The notes below the pieces were generated by a model that worked only from the letters and a program-made list of their open reading frames with translations, had not been told where the DNA came from and ran no database searches. A stretch of 64,000 nucleotides of DNA from Coniochaeta sp. PMI_546 (lineage: Eukaryota; Ascomycota; Sordariomycetes; Coniochaetales; Coniochaetaceae). Positions 14,749-26,892 of this stretch are shown here, in pieces (the first letter of the stretch is position 1; every line of letters starts with the position of its first letter). The stretch is taken from positions 3,605,277 through 3,669,276 of the forward strand of contig MU271143.1 of assembly GCA_021432605.1 (NCBI GenBank), given 5' to 3'. Position numbers and translations under genes: made by a program.

Positions 14749-15138
14749 TATTATAAACCTATAGGTAACGGAAAATACCCCGTTAATAGATAAAAAATAT
14801 ATATACGAAGCTTATCGTATTATATAAGTAAAGACCTCGGGTTACGTAACTAATTATTATAATCGTAATAATTAGGAAAGATTACGGTCGGTACGATTAT
14901 AGTTATCGTTATAATTACTATAATCTCTACTAATATATAAGAAGGAATCCTTCGGGATTCCGTTATAGATAGTTCTTAATTACCTAATAATCAATCTAAA
15001 TATTCAATCGAAGTTATTATTAAGTAAGATACTTATCTTAACGATATTAGAATAAAAACTACTTATTATACCTTAACTTACTTACCCTAAGTAACAAAAC
15101 TCACCTTCTGATCCTTAGCCCGTCTTAGGATCGTTATA
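14749..15138 (+). repeat. 3' LTR of first nested element (390 bases)
   Basis: It has the same length and ends as 8380-8769. It is preceded by a purine-rich tract (about 14,728-14,748) and followed by the target duplication ATAAC. Confidence 0.9.
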
Positions 15139-17875
15139 ATAACGATTTAAGTAAGACTTAATAAGTAGATATACGAATAATAACTTACGTTATAAGACTA
15201 AACCGGAACGATACGAGGATTTAAAAAACTTTTCGAGGAATAAATAACAAGATTATTAGAAACGTAATAGTTGGGGACTATTAACGAATAGTTAGACAAA
15301 CTCTCCCTAAAACGGGAAGAATCGATTACGACGTTAATAACCGACTAAAAATTTATTAAAATCTTAGAAGGATATAAAAAGAATAACGACCCCGCGTAAT
15401 ACGTCGGTCAAATATTAAAGAACAATCGACAAATACGAGAATAACGAAAAAGGAAAACCTCTTAAAAGACGGAACCGTTTAACTTAGGAAACTACGAATA
15501 TAATATCAAAGACTTAGAAAGGGTTTAGCGGGAGCTTACTAAATAATAACGACAAAGGTTAAAAAACGAAAAGGACCGCCTATAAAGGGACTATAGCCGG
15601 GTCCAACTAACAAGTTCCTAACGATTATTAGAAAACCAAATAATAATAACTATTTGATAATAATAGTTATATTAGGGAGTTACCCGTTTTACGCGATAAT
15701 CGATAATAGAACGTAAAAGAATTTTATCTCGGAAAGGATTATCTAAAAGCTCGACTTATAAATACAATTGTTAGAATACCCTTATATATTTAGTAACTTT
15801 AAAAGAGAACGAATTATATACAATAACGGATAGGTACGAAAAGAAACCCGGCTTACTAAGATAACCTATTTTAATCAAACGAAAACGATCTCGTTAGGTA
15901 TTATTCGTATTACGGAATATAAGTTAATATTAGGTATTACGTAACTTAGAAAATAGAACTTACGAATCGATTGGGATACTAGCTAGCTATATTAGGATAA
16001 CCGGATATAGGATTCCAAACGATAACGAAATAATTATAAAAAAAGAAATCCGACTTTTTGGAAGTATTCGGAAAAAATACTTATAAACGCGATAAAACCG
16101 ATCCAAAAGAAAACTATATACGTTATAGAATTAAGAATACCGGGAAAATACCGGAAATACAAACGATTATTCGAAGAATAATTAAAAGAAAAAGCCTTAC
16201 TTTAATATAACGAATAAGATTACGAAATACCTTTCGAGGAAAAACAATAACCCAAATTTTATAAGATCTACCTTTTAAATAAGTTACAAAAGCAAGTATT
16301 CAAAGAATATATCCGGGATATATTCCGGAAAAGATATATACGATTATTTACGTTACTAATAAGATACCCTATCCTATTCGTTCTAAAGAAGAACGGGAAA
16401 TTACGCTTATATATCGACTACCGGTATTTTAATAATATTACTATCAAAAACCGGTACCCCTTTCTACTAATTTCGGAAATTAGGGACCGATTATATAGAA
16501 TAGAATGGTTTACTATATTCGATTTACGGGGAACGTATAACCTTATTAGAATAAAAGAAGGCGAAAAATAGAAAATAGTATTCCGAACGTAAGAAAGATA
16601 TTTCGAATACCTCGTTATATTATTTAGGCTTACTAACGCCCTAGCTACCTTCTAAATTATAATCAATTACGTATTACGAACGTTTATCGATATATTCGTA
16701 ATAGTTTATTTCGACGATATTCTTATCTATTTAAAAACGTTTAAAGAATATAAAAAACACGTCTATTAGGTACTATAGAAACTTTAAGACGTACGGTTAT
16801 TAGTCGATCCGGAAAAATACAAGTTCTTTACCAAAGAAACAGACTTTTTAAAGTTTACGATCGAACTAGGAAAGATACGTATATAAAAGTCGAAAATCGT
16901 AATAATCAAAGATTAGTTACGATTTACGAACGTTAAGGAAGTTAGAAGTTTCTTAGGATTTACTAACTTCTACCGAAGGTTTTTAAAAGGATATAGCCGG
17001 ATAGCTATTCCTTTTACGGACCTAACGAAAGAAAATAAAGAATTCTAATAAAACCCGAAGGCAAAAAAGGCGTTCTAGGAAATCAAAAAGGCGGTTAATA
17101 AACGACTAGTTACCGCGTTTTTAAACCCCGAAAAACTTTACGAGATCGAAACCGATATATCGGATTATATATTCGGAAGGTAGATAGGATAACGAGATTC
17201 CGAAAGACAGTTATACCTTATAATATTTTTCTCGAAAAAGTTTAATAAATTAGAATTTAATTACTAGATTTACGATAAGGAACTAATAACGATTATTAAG
17301 GTTTTTAAAGAATAGAAACCGTACTTTAACGGAATAATATATTAGACAAAAGTTTATACGGATTATAAGAATCTAACGTATTTTACGATTACAAAAGAAC
17401 TTAACAAATAATAAACCAAATAAATAGAATTCTTATCGGAATTTAACTTTTAGATTATCTACCGAAAAGGAAACGAAAACGGCCGGGCGGATACGTTAAA
17501 CCGAAGACCGGATTATAAACAAAACAAACCGCTAATCTACTAAACAATCCTTAAAATTAACTCGAACGGGGATTTTAAACAAGTAAAACGATAGATCAAC
17601 GTCTTATTTACCGTCTACCCTAATAAAAAATAGGAAAACGAGATTAGAAACGTTAATCAAGCCTACTAACTAAATATAAAAAATAGGAAAATACTCGTAC
17701 TAGAGTTTCTTTAAAAAGATTTGATTAAGGAATATTACGCGTACCTAATATATAAATATATAAAAATCGCGAAAACAATATAAAAAATCTAACGAACTTA
17801 TAATTTCAACAAACTCCGGGAACGTATTACGGAAATCGTCGGACAATATTAGGAATATAATTAAAATAAGGTAAC

Positions 17876-18267
17876 TGTTATAAACCTATAGGTGACAGAG
17901 GACACCCCGCCAATAGATAAGGAACATGTATACGGGGCTTATCGCATTGTATAGACAAGGGACCTCGGTTACGTAACTGGTAGATACGATAGCTATCTAT
18001 CATAGCTATCACTGATATTTCGAATAGCTATCTATCATAGCTATCACCATAGTCTTTATAAGTATATAAGAAGGAGTTTCTCTAGATTCCGTTATAGATA
18101 GTTCTTAATTACCTAGTAATCAATCTAAGTATTCAATCGAGGTTATTATTGAATAAGATACTTATCTTAACGATACTAGAGTAAAGATTACTTATTATAC
18201 CTTAACTTATTTACCCTAAGTAATAGAACTTACCTTCTAATCCTTAGCCCGTTTTAGGATCGTTATA
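17876..18267 (+). repeat. 5' LTR of second nested element (392 bases)
   Basis: It begins TGTTATAAACC and ends GGATCGTTATA. The central block (about 17,983-18,050) contains a short tandem, partly palindromic repeat built on TAGCTATCTATCATAGCTAT, present twice. A TATATAAG promoter-like motif follows near 18,062. Confidence 0.92.
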
Positions 18268-21200
18268 TTTTGATTACTTTTATTCGGTAAGTTAACCCTA
18301 TACTAAATAGCTAATAATCATATCGATAAAAGGAACCGTTACGATAACGTCTAAGGAAAAACTCGTTTAATAGGTTACCAAGCTCGGAACTGAACTAGAG
18401 AAGTTGAAAAATGAATACGAAGAACTAAAATCCAGATCGGCGGAACTTAAGAACGACCCCAAGATTACGGAACGAGCGGCCAAGATCAAAGCCCCGCGGC
18501 CGGAACCCTACGACGGGAACCGCGAAGGGTTACAAGCCTTTATCACTTAGACTAATACGTACCTCTCGATCAATAAGGCGGTTTTCGCTTACGAGTACGA
18601 AAAGGTAGTATACGTAGTAGGAATATTAAGGGGAAGAGTTACGGAATAGTACGAACTAACGTTACGCGATTAGATAGACAATATTACTAACGATCGCAAA
18701 CCCGAAACTAGAATACTATTCAATAATCTCGACAAATTCTAAGAGAAACTCCGCGAGACGTTCGGTAGTTTTGATAAGACGCGAACGGCCGAACGATAAC
18801 TAATAAACCTAAAGTAAAAGGGATCGGCGGGAACCTATATAACCGAATTCAAACGCCTTTCTACGAAACTCGACTTAGGGGAAACGGCTCTTATAATTTA
18901 GTTCTACGGAAGATTTCGTAATAACGTCAAAGACGAACTTAACAAAACCGATAGGCCTAAGATTTTCTATAAGTACGTTATATAAACTATCTTGATCGAT
19001 AATCGATTATATAAACGATAGTTAGAAAAGAAACGAAGAAGAGTTACGTAAGGACGGTCTAATAATAGCAATATCGCGAATATTAGCTAGAAAAGGTTTA
19101 CCGCCTATAATAATCATTCTAGACTAATAGAACTGGACGCTACCCGGAAGGATAACTCTAAGAAAAATAAAAAATGTTTTAACTACGGTAAATAAGGATA
19201 CTTCGCTAATAAATATCGATAACCTAAGAAAGCCTAGAAGCCAGTCCCCGAAAACAAGGCTTAGGCGGTAATAAAGGATAGAGAATCCCGCGCTATCGTA
19301 ATAATACGTAGAGAATAATAATATAAGGTACTTCTTAGACTACCGGGAAAAGAAGTCGACCTAGTAATAGTACTAGGGTACGATATTACAAATGTAACGT
19401 ATCTAGTTAATCTATTAAACCGGGAATAGGACGAAATCGAAAAAGAATAAATACCCTTATATAGAGATTACGAGTCGGTATATATTAATTCGGTTTATTA
19501 TAACTAGATTTCGTAGAATTCGTACGTTTTTTACCGTTATACTTGGTATATATAAGAAAAACTAGATTACAAATAGATACCAATACGAATACCAACAACT
19601 AGACCGATACCTTACCCTTATAAACCTAGAGATATCGAAAAATACGAGGAAGTATATAGGAACGGATAATACCTATTACTAACGCCGCCCGGAACTATAT
19701 AATTATAATTCAACCTAACGGGATAGGAGTTCCTAATAACAACGGAACCTAAACGAAAAGTCGAAGGTAAGAACCAAATATAAGCTACTTACTTACCCGA
19801 GAACTCGGTAAGACAAACGGGACGATTAGGACATTCGGTATCAGAAATCGTAACGTAAGTTACGACGGGAGGAAAATCGACCGAAGAGTTCTAAGTACGA
19901 CAATACCGTATTAACGTACAAATCAATATATACTTGGCGAGTTACCGGGACCATAAGTTACAAGTATAAAGGAAGGTCGAAGAGTTAATATAAGAAGCGG
20001 ACCAAATAGATAGACGTTTGGATAGATTACTAGGCCCCGAGCCGGAAGTAGAAGAGGAAGAAAACGGGGAACCGTCGGAACCTTTTTCAAGGGCCAAAGA
20101 CAAACTTGAATACTACGGTATTTCGTTCCGAAGATCAAAGAAACGGTCAAAAAACGATAAACGTCGATTGTAAAGGGATTATATCGACGTAATACAAAAA
20201 GATCCCTATATACGATTATAAGAGTTAAATATTTACGAGTTACGATTAATATATAAGGAAATTATACCTAAGTAATAATAGATAACGGAATATAAGGAAA
20301 TTATATCTCGCCGAATCTCGTTAATATATTACGATTACCCTAGAAGAAAAAGGACGAGCCCTACCGACTTAGAACTATTGATAAAAGCCTTATCGATTAT
20401 AGATAGGGACTAGTAGATATAGAGATTACGCCTTTTCAAATTACTATCCAAAGTTATAATCAAGAGATAACGTTTAATATTACGGAGATCTTATCGTACG
20501 GCATAATACTAGGGATACCTTAGTTACGAACGAATAATCCCCGAGTCAACTGGAAAACAAGCTAACTTTAGTAGGATACGCTAAGAAAAGAGTTAGCTTT
20601 TATAAAAAACGGACCTTACGAGGAAAAACTTATACGTAACTTTAGAAGAGTTCTGATAATCTACGAAACGATTATAGAAACTTAGTTTATATCGACGCGA
20701 ACGATTCCGAGAGAATACTATCGATATAATAAACTATTTAAGCCCGAGCTTAAGATAGGACTATTTGAATATAATCGTTAGGATTACGAGATCAATCTTC
20801 AACTAGGTAAGGAACCCGGATTTCATAAGATTTACCTTCTTAACGACTTATAATTATAGACGTTAAGAGAATATATTGATAAAAATCTAAAGAAAAGCTA
20901 TATTCGACTATTATAATTACTAGTAGGATACCCTATCTTATTCGTACTTAAGAAAAACGGGAAGTTACGTCTCGTTATAGATTACCGATAGCTTAACAAT
21001 ATTATTATCAAAGATCGAAAATTACTACCTCTTATATCCGAACTAAGAGATCGATTATATAAAGCCCGATAGTTTATTACCTTGGATTTCAAGGGAATAT
21101 ATAACCTGATACGAGTTAAAGAAGGAGATAAGTAGAAGACGGTATGGCGATCTAGGCTAGGATAATACGAATACTATATTATACCTTTCGGGCTCGCTAA

Positions 21201-24200
21201 CGTACCGGCTTCTTTCTAGAAGATAATCAATTACGTATTTCGAAGGTAGTTAGACGACTTCGTCGTCGCGTACCTCGATAATATCTTAATCTATTCGGAA
21301 GACCTCGAATAATATAAGAAACACGTTTACCTTGTCTTATAGGTATTATAAGACGCGAATTTATTAATCGAACCCGAAAAGTACGAATTTTACTAGCAAA
21401 AAGTAAAATTTCTCGGTTACGTTATATTACTAGGCTAGTTCGAGATAGACCTAGACAAGTTAAAGGTTATTAAGGAATAGCCCGTACTAGAAACGGTTAC
21501 GGGAATACGAACTTTTCTAAAGATTACTAACTTCTATCGGAAGTTTATCAAGGATTATAACAAGATCGCAATACCCCTTACCAACCTTATTAAGAAAGAT
21601 TTAAGGTTCGAATAGACCTCGAAAGAGGAAAAGGCGTTCTAGGAACTTAAAAAGAAGATCTTAAGCTAGCCGGTACTAGTTACTACGGATCTTAAGAAAC
21701 CTTACGAAATAGAAACCGATACGTCGGAGTTCGTATTCGGAAGTTAGTTAGGATAGAAAGATAAATAAGGGAGATTATACCCAATAATATTCTTCTCGAA
21801 GAAGTTGAATAGACTAGAACTCAACTATAGTATACTAGATAAAGAGCTAATAGCTATTATTAAGGCGTTTAAAGAGTAGAAATACTACCTTATAAGAGTA
21901 AGATATAAGGTAAAAATCTTAACGGATTATAAGAATCTTACTACGTTTATTTCTACGAAAGAACTTAACAAGCGATAAATCAGATAGTATAAGTTCCTTA
22001 CCGATTTCGATTTCGAAATTATATATAGGAAAGGAAGTGAAAATAGCAGAGCGGACGCTCTTAGCCGACGAGAAGATCTGAGACTAGAAGAGGAAGTACG
22101 CTCGGCGAATTTCCTTAGGACTAACTAACAAGGAAACCTTAAGCTCGATATATAGGTCGGAGTAATATAGAACGTAGAACCCGAAGAATAGTAGGCGGAA
22201 AGGATTAAGAAATATCGGAAGGAAGAAACAAAGGAGGATATTACCTTTATACTTCCGTTATATTACGGTTTACTATAATTCCGAAACAAGGTATACGTAC
22301 CTAACGAACTACGGAAAGAACTAGTAAAAGAGTTCTACGAACATCTATTATATAGATACTAAAGAGTCTATAAGACTAAAGAACGCGTACGGCGGACCTA
22401 CGACTTTCTAAGACTAGATAAAGTAGTCAAATAGGTAGTCGGCGAATACGACGAGTATAACAAAGCCAAGTTAAACAGATATAAGCTATACGGGCTATTA
22501 TAACCTATATAACTACCAGAGAAACTATAGGAAATGGTTACGATAGACTTCATCGTCAAACTACTAATATCGAAGGAACTTATAACTAGGATCATTTACG
22601 ATAACGTATAAGTAGTTATAGATAAATTCTCCAAATACGCGTACTTTATACCGTATAAAGAAACAAGCATAACGGAGGATATAACCTACGCCTTTTTAAG
22701 GGTAGTAATAAGCTAGTATAAACTACCTAAATAGCTTGTTACCGACAAAGACAAACTATTTACCTCGAAGTTCTAGATAATACTAATACGACAAATCGGA
22801 ATCAAATATAAGTTATCGATATTATTCTACCCGTAGACGGATAGGTAAACAAAGCGAACGAACTAGACCCTTGAACAATATTTGAAGATATATGTCAATA
22901 AAAAGCAAGATGATTAGGTTAGGTGGCTACTAGTAGTACAATAAGCCTATAACAATATACCTAGCGAAACGTTAAACGGGTACTTACCGTTCTTCGTTAA
23001 CTACGATTATAAACCTACTATAAGGGAAGTATTAGGAGACGGACTAATACCGTCGGATCCGGAGCTACTATAAGCAAGACATATTATAAAACAAATGAAG
23101 CTATTTTATAAGAAACTTCGCGGACATATAGAACTACTTAACCTACGAATAATACGATACGTAAACCAGAAAAGGTTAAAGGGACCAACCTTATAAGAGG
23201 GAGATAAAGTCTACCTTATACGACGTAATATTAAAACTAAACGTCCAAGTAACAAACTAGACTAGAAGAAGATCGGACCCTTTAGGATTAAGAAAAAATT
23301 ATCTGATTTGAACTACGAACTCCAACTATTAGTATAAGTACGAATCTACCTAGTATTTCATATCTCGCTCTTTAAACCAATACTTAAAAACGTAAGGTTA
23401 GTAATAGATATCGAAATAGAACTAGTATAAGAATACGAAGTAGAAAGGATTCTCGGCTACAAAAAAGAAAACGATAAAAACCTCTACTACGTCAAATAGA
23501 AAGGTTACGACGACTCGGAAAATACGTAGGAGCCGGAAACTTACTTTTAGAACTATTAATAGTTACTATAAGAGTTTCGGTCTACAATAGTATTATTAAA
23601 CCAAGAGTCGAAAGGGATAGGACTACGTCGCCGTAGATTACGTCCTAACCGGAAGTAAAATCTTTATCAAGGGGAAGAGACGTAACGGAAGGCAGACGAT
23701 TCTCGGCAATTCTTACTACCTCGCGATCGGCTTTTTCCTTTTCGACCCGTTCTAATTCTTCTATATTCATTATACCTTTACGTATAACGCGTAATATCTT
23801 TTCGAACTATAATTTCTTTTAACGACGTAGTCGTTCTAACTTCGCCATAGTCTCGTCAATCTCTCGTTCTATAGAAGAGAGTTAATCGCTAATCCTAATC
23901 AAGTCCTTAACGGAAAGGCCCTATACGTCGTACTTAGAACGACCAAGACGGACGTATTCCGCGTAACGGGAGGAGTCGCCTTCCGATACTTGATAGGTTT
24001 TAAGATTACGAGTCTTATAGGAGGAATAGGTAGGCATTTCGACGGACTAAAGAAGGACGGCTGCCTAAAGAGCGTTCTTACGAACAGTTGATAATTCGAC
24101 GGATTTCTTTTACTTCTATATACTACGGTCAGATATGATAACGATAAAGAAAGGGAAACTTTCGGACGCAACTTATATAGGCTATTAGTACTACTTATAA

Positions 24201-24246
24201 GAAGTACTAGGCCTTAAGGATAACGGCCAAAGGAAGAGGGGAATAA

Positions 24247-24638
24247 TATTACAAACCTATAGGTAATAGAAGATACCCCGCCAATAGATAAGGAACATAT
24301 ATACGGGGCTTATCGCATTATATAGATAAGGGACCTCGGTCACGTAACTAATAGATACGATAGCTATCTATTATAGCTATTACTGATATTTCGAATAGCT
24401 ATCTATCATAGCTATCACCATAATCTCTACAAATATATAGGAAGGAGTCTCTCTAGACTCCGTTATAAATAGTTCTTAATTACCTAGTAATCAATCTAAA
24501 TATTCAATCGAGGTTATCATTGAGTAAGATACTTATCTTAACGATACTAGAATAAAGACTGCTTGTTATACCTTAACTTACTTACCCTAAGTAACAGAAC
24601 TCACCTTCTGATCCTTAGCCCGTCTTAGGATCGTTATA
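24247..24638 (+). repeat. 3' LTR of second nested element (392 bases)
   Basis: It has the same length and ends as 17876-18267. By eye the two differ at roughly three dozen positions, essentially all C/T or G/A, which is a RIP pattern rather than ordinary drift. It is followed by the target duplication GTAAC. Confidence 0.92.
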
Positions 24639-26462
24639 GTAACGAGGTATAAACTATACGGAAAGCTAAAGCCTTTATCGGTATTAGAAAAAGCTTAGGG
24701 ATATATCGCGTTCGATTATATCGTTAAGCTACCTTTATCAAAAGAACTAATAACAAAAGTACGATACGATAATATCTTCGTTATTATCGATAGACTAACC
24801 AAATATAAGTACTTTATACTATATATAAAAGCTAATACGGCCGAAGACCTCGCGTATACGTTCTTAAGATACGTCGTTAATAATTATAAACTACCCGCCG
24901 AAATAATCTCCGACCGAGAAATAACGTTTACGAATAACTTTTGGAAAATATTTATAATAAAGCTAGGAGTAAAATATTCCTTATTAACCGCCTATTACTT
25001 ATAGATAAACGGACAAACCGAAAAACTAAACTAAGTCTTAGAACAATACCTACGATATTATATAAACTACGAATAAGATAACTAAGTAAAACTCCTACCT
25101 TTAATATAATTCGCGTATAATAATACGAAGTAAGATAATATCGGATACTTACCTTTCTTTACGAACTACGGCTTCGAACTAGAGATTGATTAGATACCTT
25201 ACCAATCTCGGGAAGTACTTAAGGCTTTCGTAATAATTAAAGAACTTAAAAAGTTATATAATAAGCTACGAAAAAACTTAAAACTCGTAAAAGAAATAAT
25301 AGTAAGATATTATAACGAAAAAAGGTTAAAAAGACTAACCTTTAAAAAAAAAAATAAGGTCTACTTATTTAAGAAAAATATCAAGATTAAACGACTAAAC
25401 GATAAGTTAGATTATAAAAAACTTAGACCCTTCGAAATTAAAGAGGTAATATCGGATACCAATTATAAACTTCGTTTACCAAAAATAATAAAAATCTACC
25501 CGGTATTTTACGTATTACTATTAGAACTAGTAACGGTTAGTATCAAACTCTAGGAATTAGTCGAAATAGAATTTATAAAACTAAAATACGAGATCGAAAT
25601 AATCCTCGACTTTAAAAAAAAGGGATATTAAATAAAATACTTGATTAAATAGAAAGGCTATAAAGACTCGGAAAATATATAGGAACTAACTAAAAACCTA
25701 ACGAACTATTAATAATTACATAAGTAATATTACTAATAATACCCTAGCCCGTTTCTAACGAACTATTACCAAAAACGGCGTTCTAATTAACTACGTTAAA
25801 AGTACCAAAAGATTATACGTTAATTACCGCGTCGGATTCCTAACGATCTACTTCGTCTAGGTCGTCAAAACTCTATAAACCTTAGGAAATTATAAAGGTT
25901 TTTCGGGATATTAACGAACGTTTTTATTATCGAAAACGTTCGAAACGTAATAAAGATTTATCTAATTTTCGTTACGTTTAAAAGAATCGTTCGCGATATT
26001 CGCGAAAGAGGCTTTTAACGTCGGACTCTTCCCGGTTTAAACGACGAGACTTTTGGATAATACGAGAAACTATTTTTATTAATATACGACGAAGTTCTCT
26101 TCGAACTATCGGACTTACGAAAGGAAACCGAGATCCCTAAACCGTCGTAAGATCGACCGCGACGAATATATTCGTTATATCGCGTTATACCTTTTAATAT
26201 TCTATACTTTATCTTTCGAGAATAACAAAATAAATAAGGTATGATTTCGAAACCTAACTCGTCGATTATAACGGTTAGGCGATAACGTTATTTAGTTTTC
26301 TTTAATTTTTCCTTAGAAGATTTTTCTACGCGATTAGATATTATATTAATATTACGGGAAATAATAAAGGAAGAAGATTAACGACTTACCTTAACGTAAA
26401 CGTTAACGTTATTTTATAATTTACCTTAGTTTTCGGGACGAAGACCTAGAAGAAAGATATTA

Positions 26463-26892
26463 TATTACGAACCGTACCTATTAGGCTAACGGGACGCGGA
26501 ACGGAACAATTATTATAAGGTAACGGTTATCCAATTATAAAAAGATTACTAGGCGATTAGGTATATAAGGTAATAAGCTATTACGGAAGATTATTTAGAT
26601 TACGGTAAGCCAATTCGCCCTAGATTACTAACTATAGCAAAAAAGATTATTACGAGAAAAGTGATCTATAAAGGAATATCTTATATTTAAACGGTCTTTA
26701 CCGTTAGGTAATTACGAGTTACTTTTATAACGATTAATATATAGTTCTTTACGTTTAATTACCTACCCTTTCTTAAAATAGTAATCTACTTTTTAGCTAG
26801 ATACGATCTTATTATAACTTACCGTACGTACCTAACTAATTGTTAACAAACCCTAAATATCGGTTAGTATTCAAGAATATTGATTCGTTATA
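26463..26892 (+). repeat. 3' LTR of the outer Gypsy element (430 bases)
   Basis: It aligns end to end with 6040-6469, is preceded by a purine-rich tract and is followed by ATACC rather than the CCGAG found before the 5' LTR. Confidence 0.88.

Larger units (their letters stand above)
8380..15138 (+). mobile_element. Complete nested Gypsy chromovirus-type element, first insertion (6,759 bases)
   Basis: Two 390-base LTRs (8380-8769 and 14749-15138) flank an interior with gag (about 8,820-9,640), a CCHC knuckle (about 9,670-9,715), protease (about 10,790-11,030), reverse transcriptase (about 11,390-11,950), RNase H (about 12,160-12,600), integrase (about 12,780-13,500) and a chromodomain (about 13,930-14,070). 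A polypurine tract precedes the 3' LTR. The element is flanked by a perfect 5-base target duplication ATAAC (8375-8379 and 15139-15143), so it inserted into the outer element between gag and protease. It is structurally whole but dead, with many breaks. It is more RIP-altered than the copy at 17876-24638, so probably older. Confidence 0.93.
17876..24638 (+). mobile_element. Complete nested Gypsy chromovirus-type element, second insertion (6,763 bases)
   Basis: Two 392-base LTRs (17876-18267 and 24247-24638) flank gag (about 18,320-19,130), a CCHC knuckle (about 19,170-19,215), protease (about 20,280-20,560), reverse transcriptase (about 20,890-21,430), RNase H (about 21,690-22,110), integrase (about 22,250-23,000) and a chromodomain (about 23,440-23,560). 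A polypurine tract lies at about 24,228-24,246. A perfect target duplication GTAAC (17871-17875 and 24639-24643) shows insertion into the outer element between RNase H and integrase. It is structurally whole but dead, with many breaks. It keeps more CA and TG than its neighbours, so it is probably the youngest of the three nested layers. Confidence 0.94.
6040..26892 (+). mobile_element. Outer Ty3/Gypsy chromodomain element, interrupted by two other elements
   Basis: Two 430-base LTRs (6040-6469 and 26463-26892) bracket an interior that lies in three blocks: 6470-8379, 15139-17875 and 24639-26462. The blocks follow normal Gypsy order. Gag with a CCHC knuckle is near 6,700-7,440; protease near 15,680-15,800; reverse transcriptase near 16,300-16,760; RNase H near 17,150-17,500; integrase near 24,660-25,240; a GPY/F-type tail near 25,340-25,500; and a chromodomain near 25,600-25,720. 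About 700 bases then follow before the 3' LTR. Without the insertions it would be about 7.3 kb. It is broken with many breaks and among the most strongly RIP-altered, so it is older than both insertions. The flanking five bases do not match (see findings). Confidence 0.9.

Noticed and set aside
17983-18050. Short palindromic tandem repeat as a CRISPR-like or satellite array
   Set aside because: There are only two units, it lies inside an LTR and is present in both LTRs of the element; it is a U3 feature.
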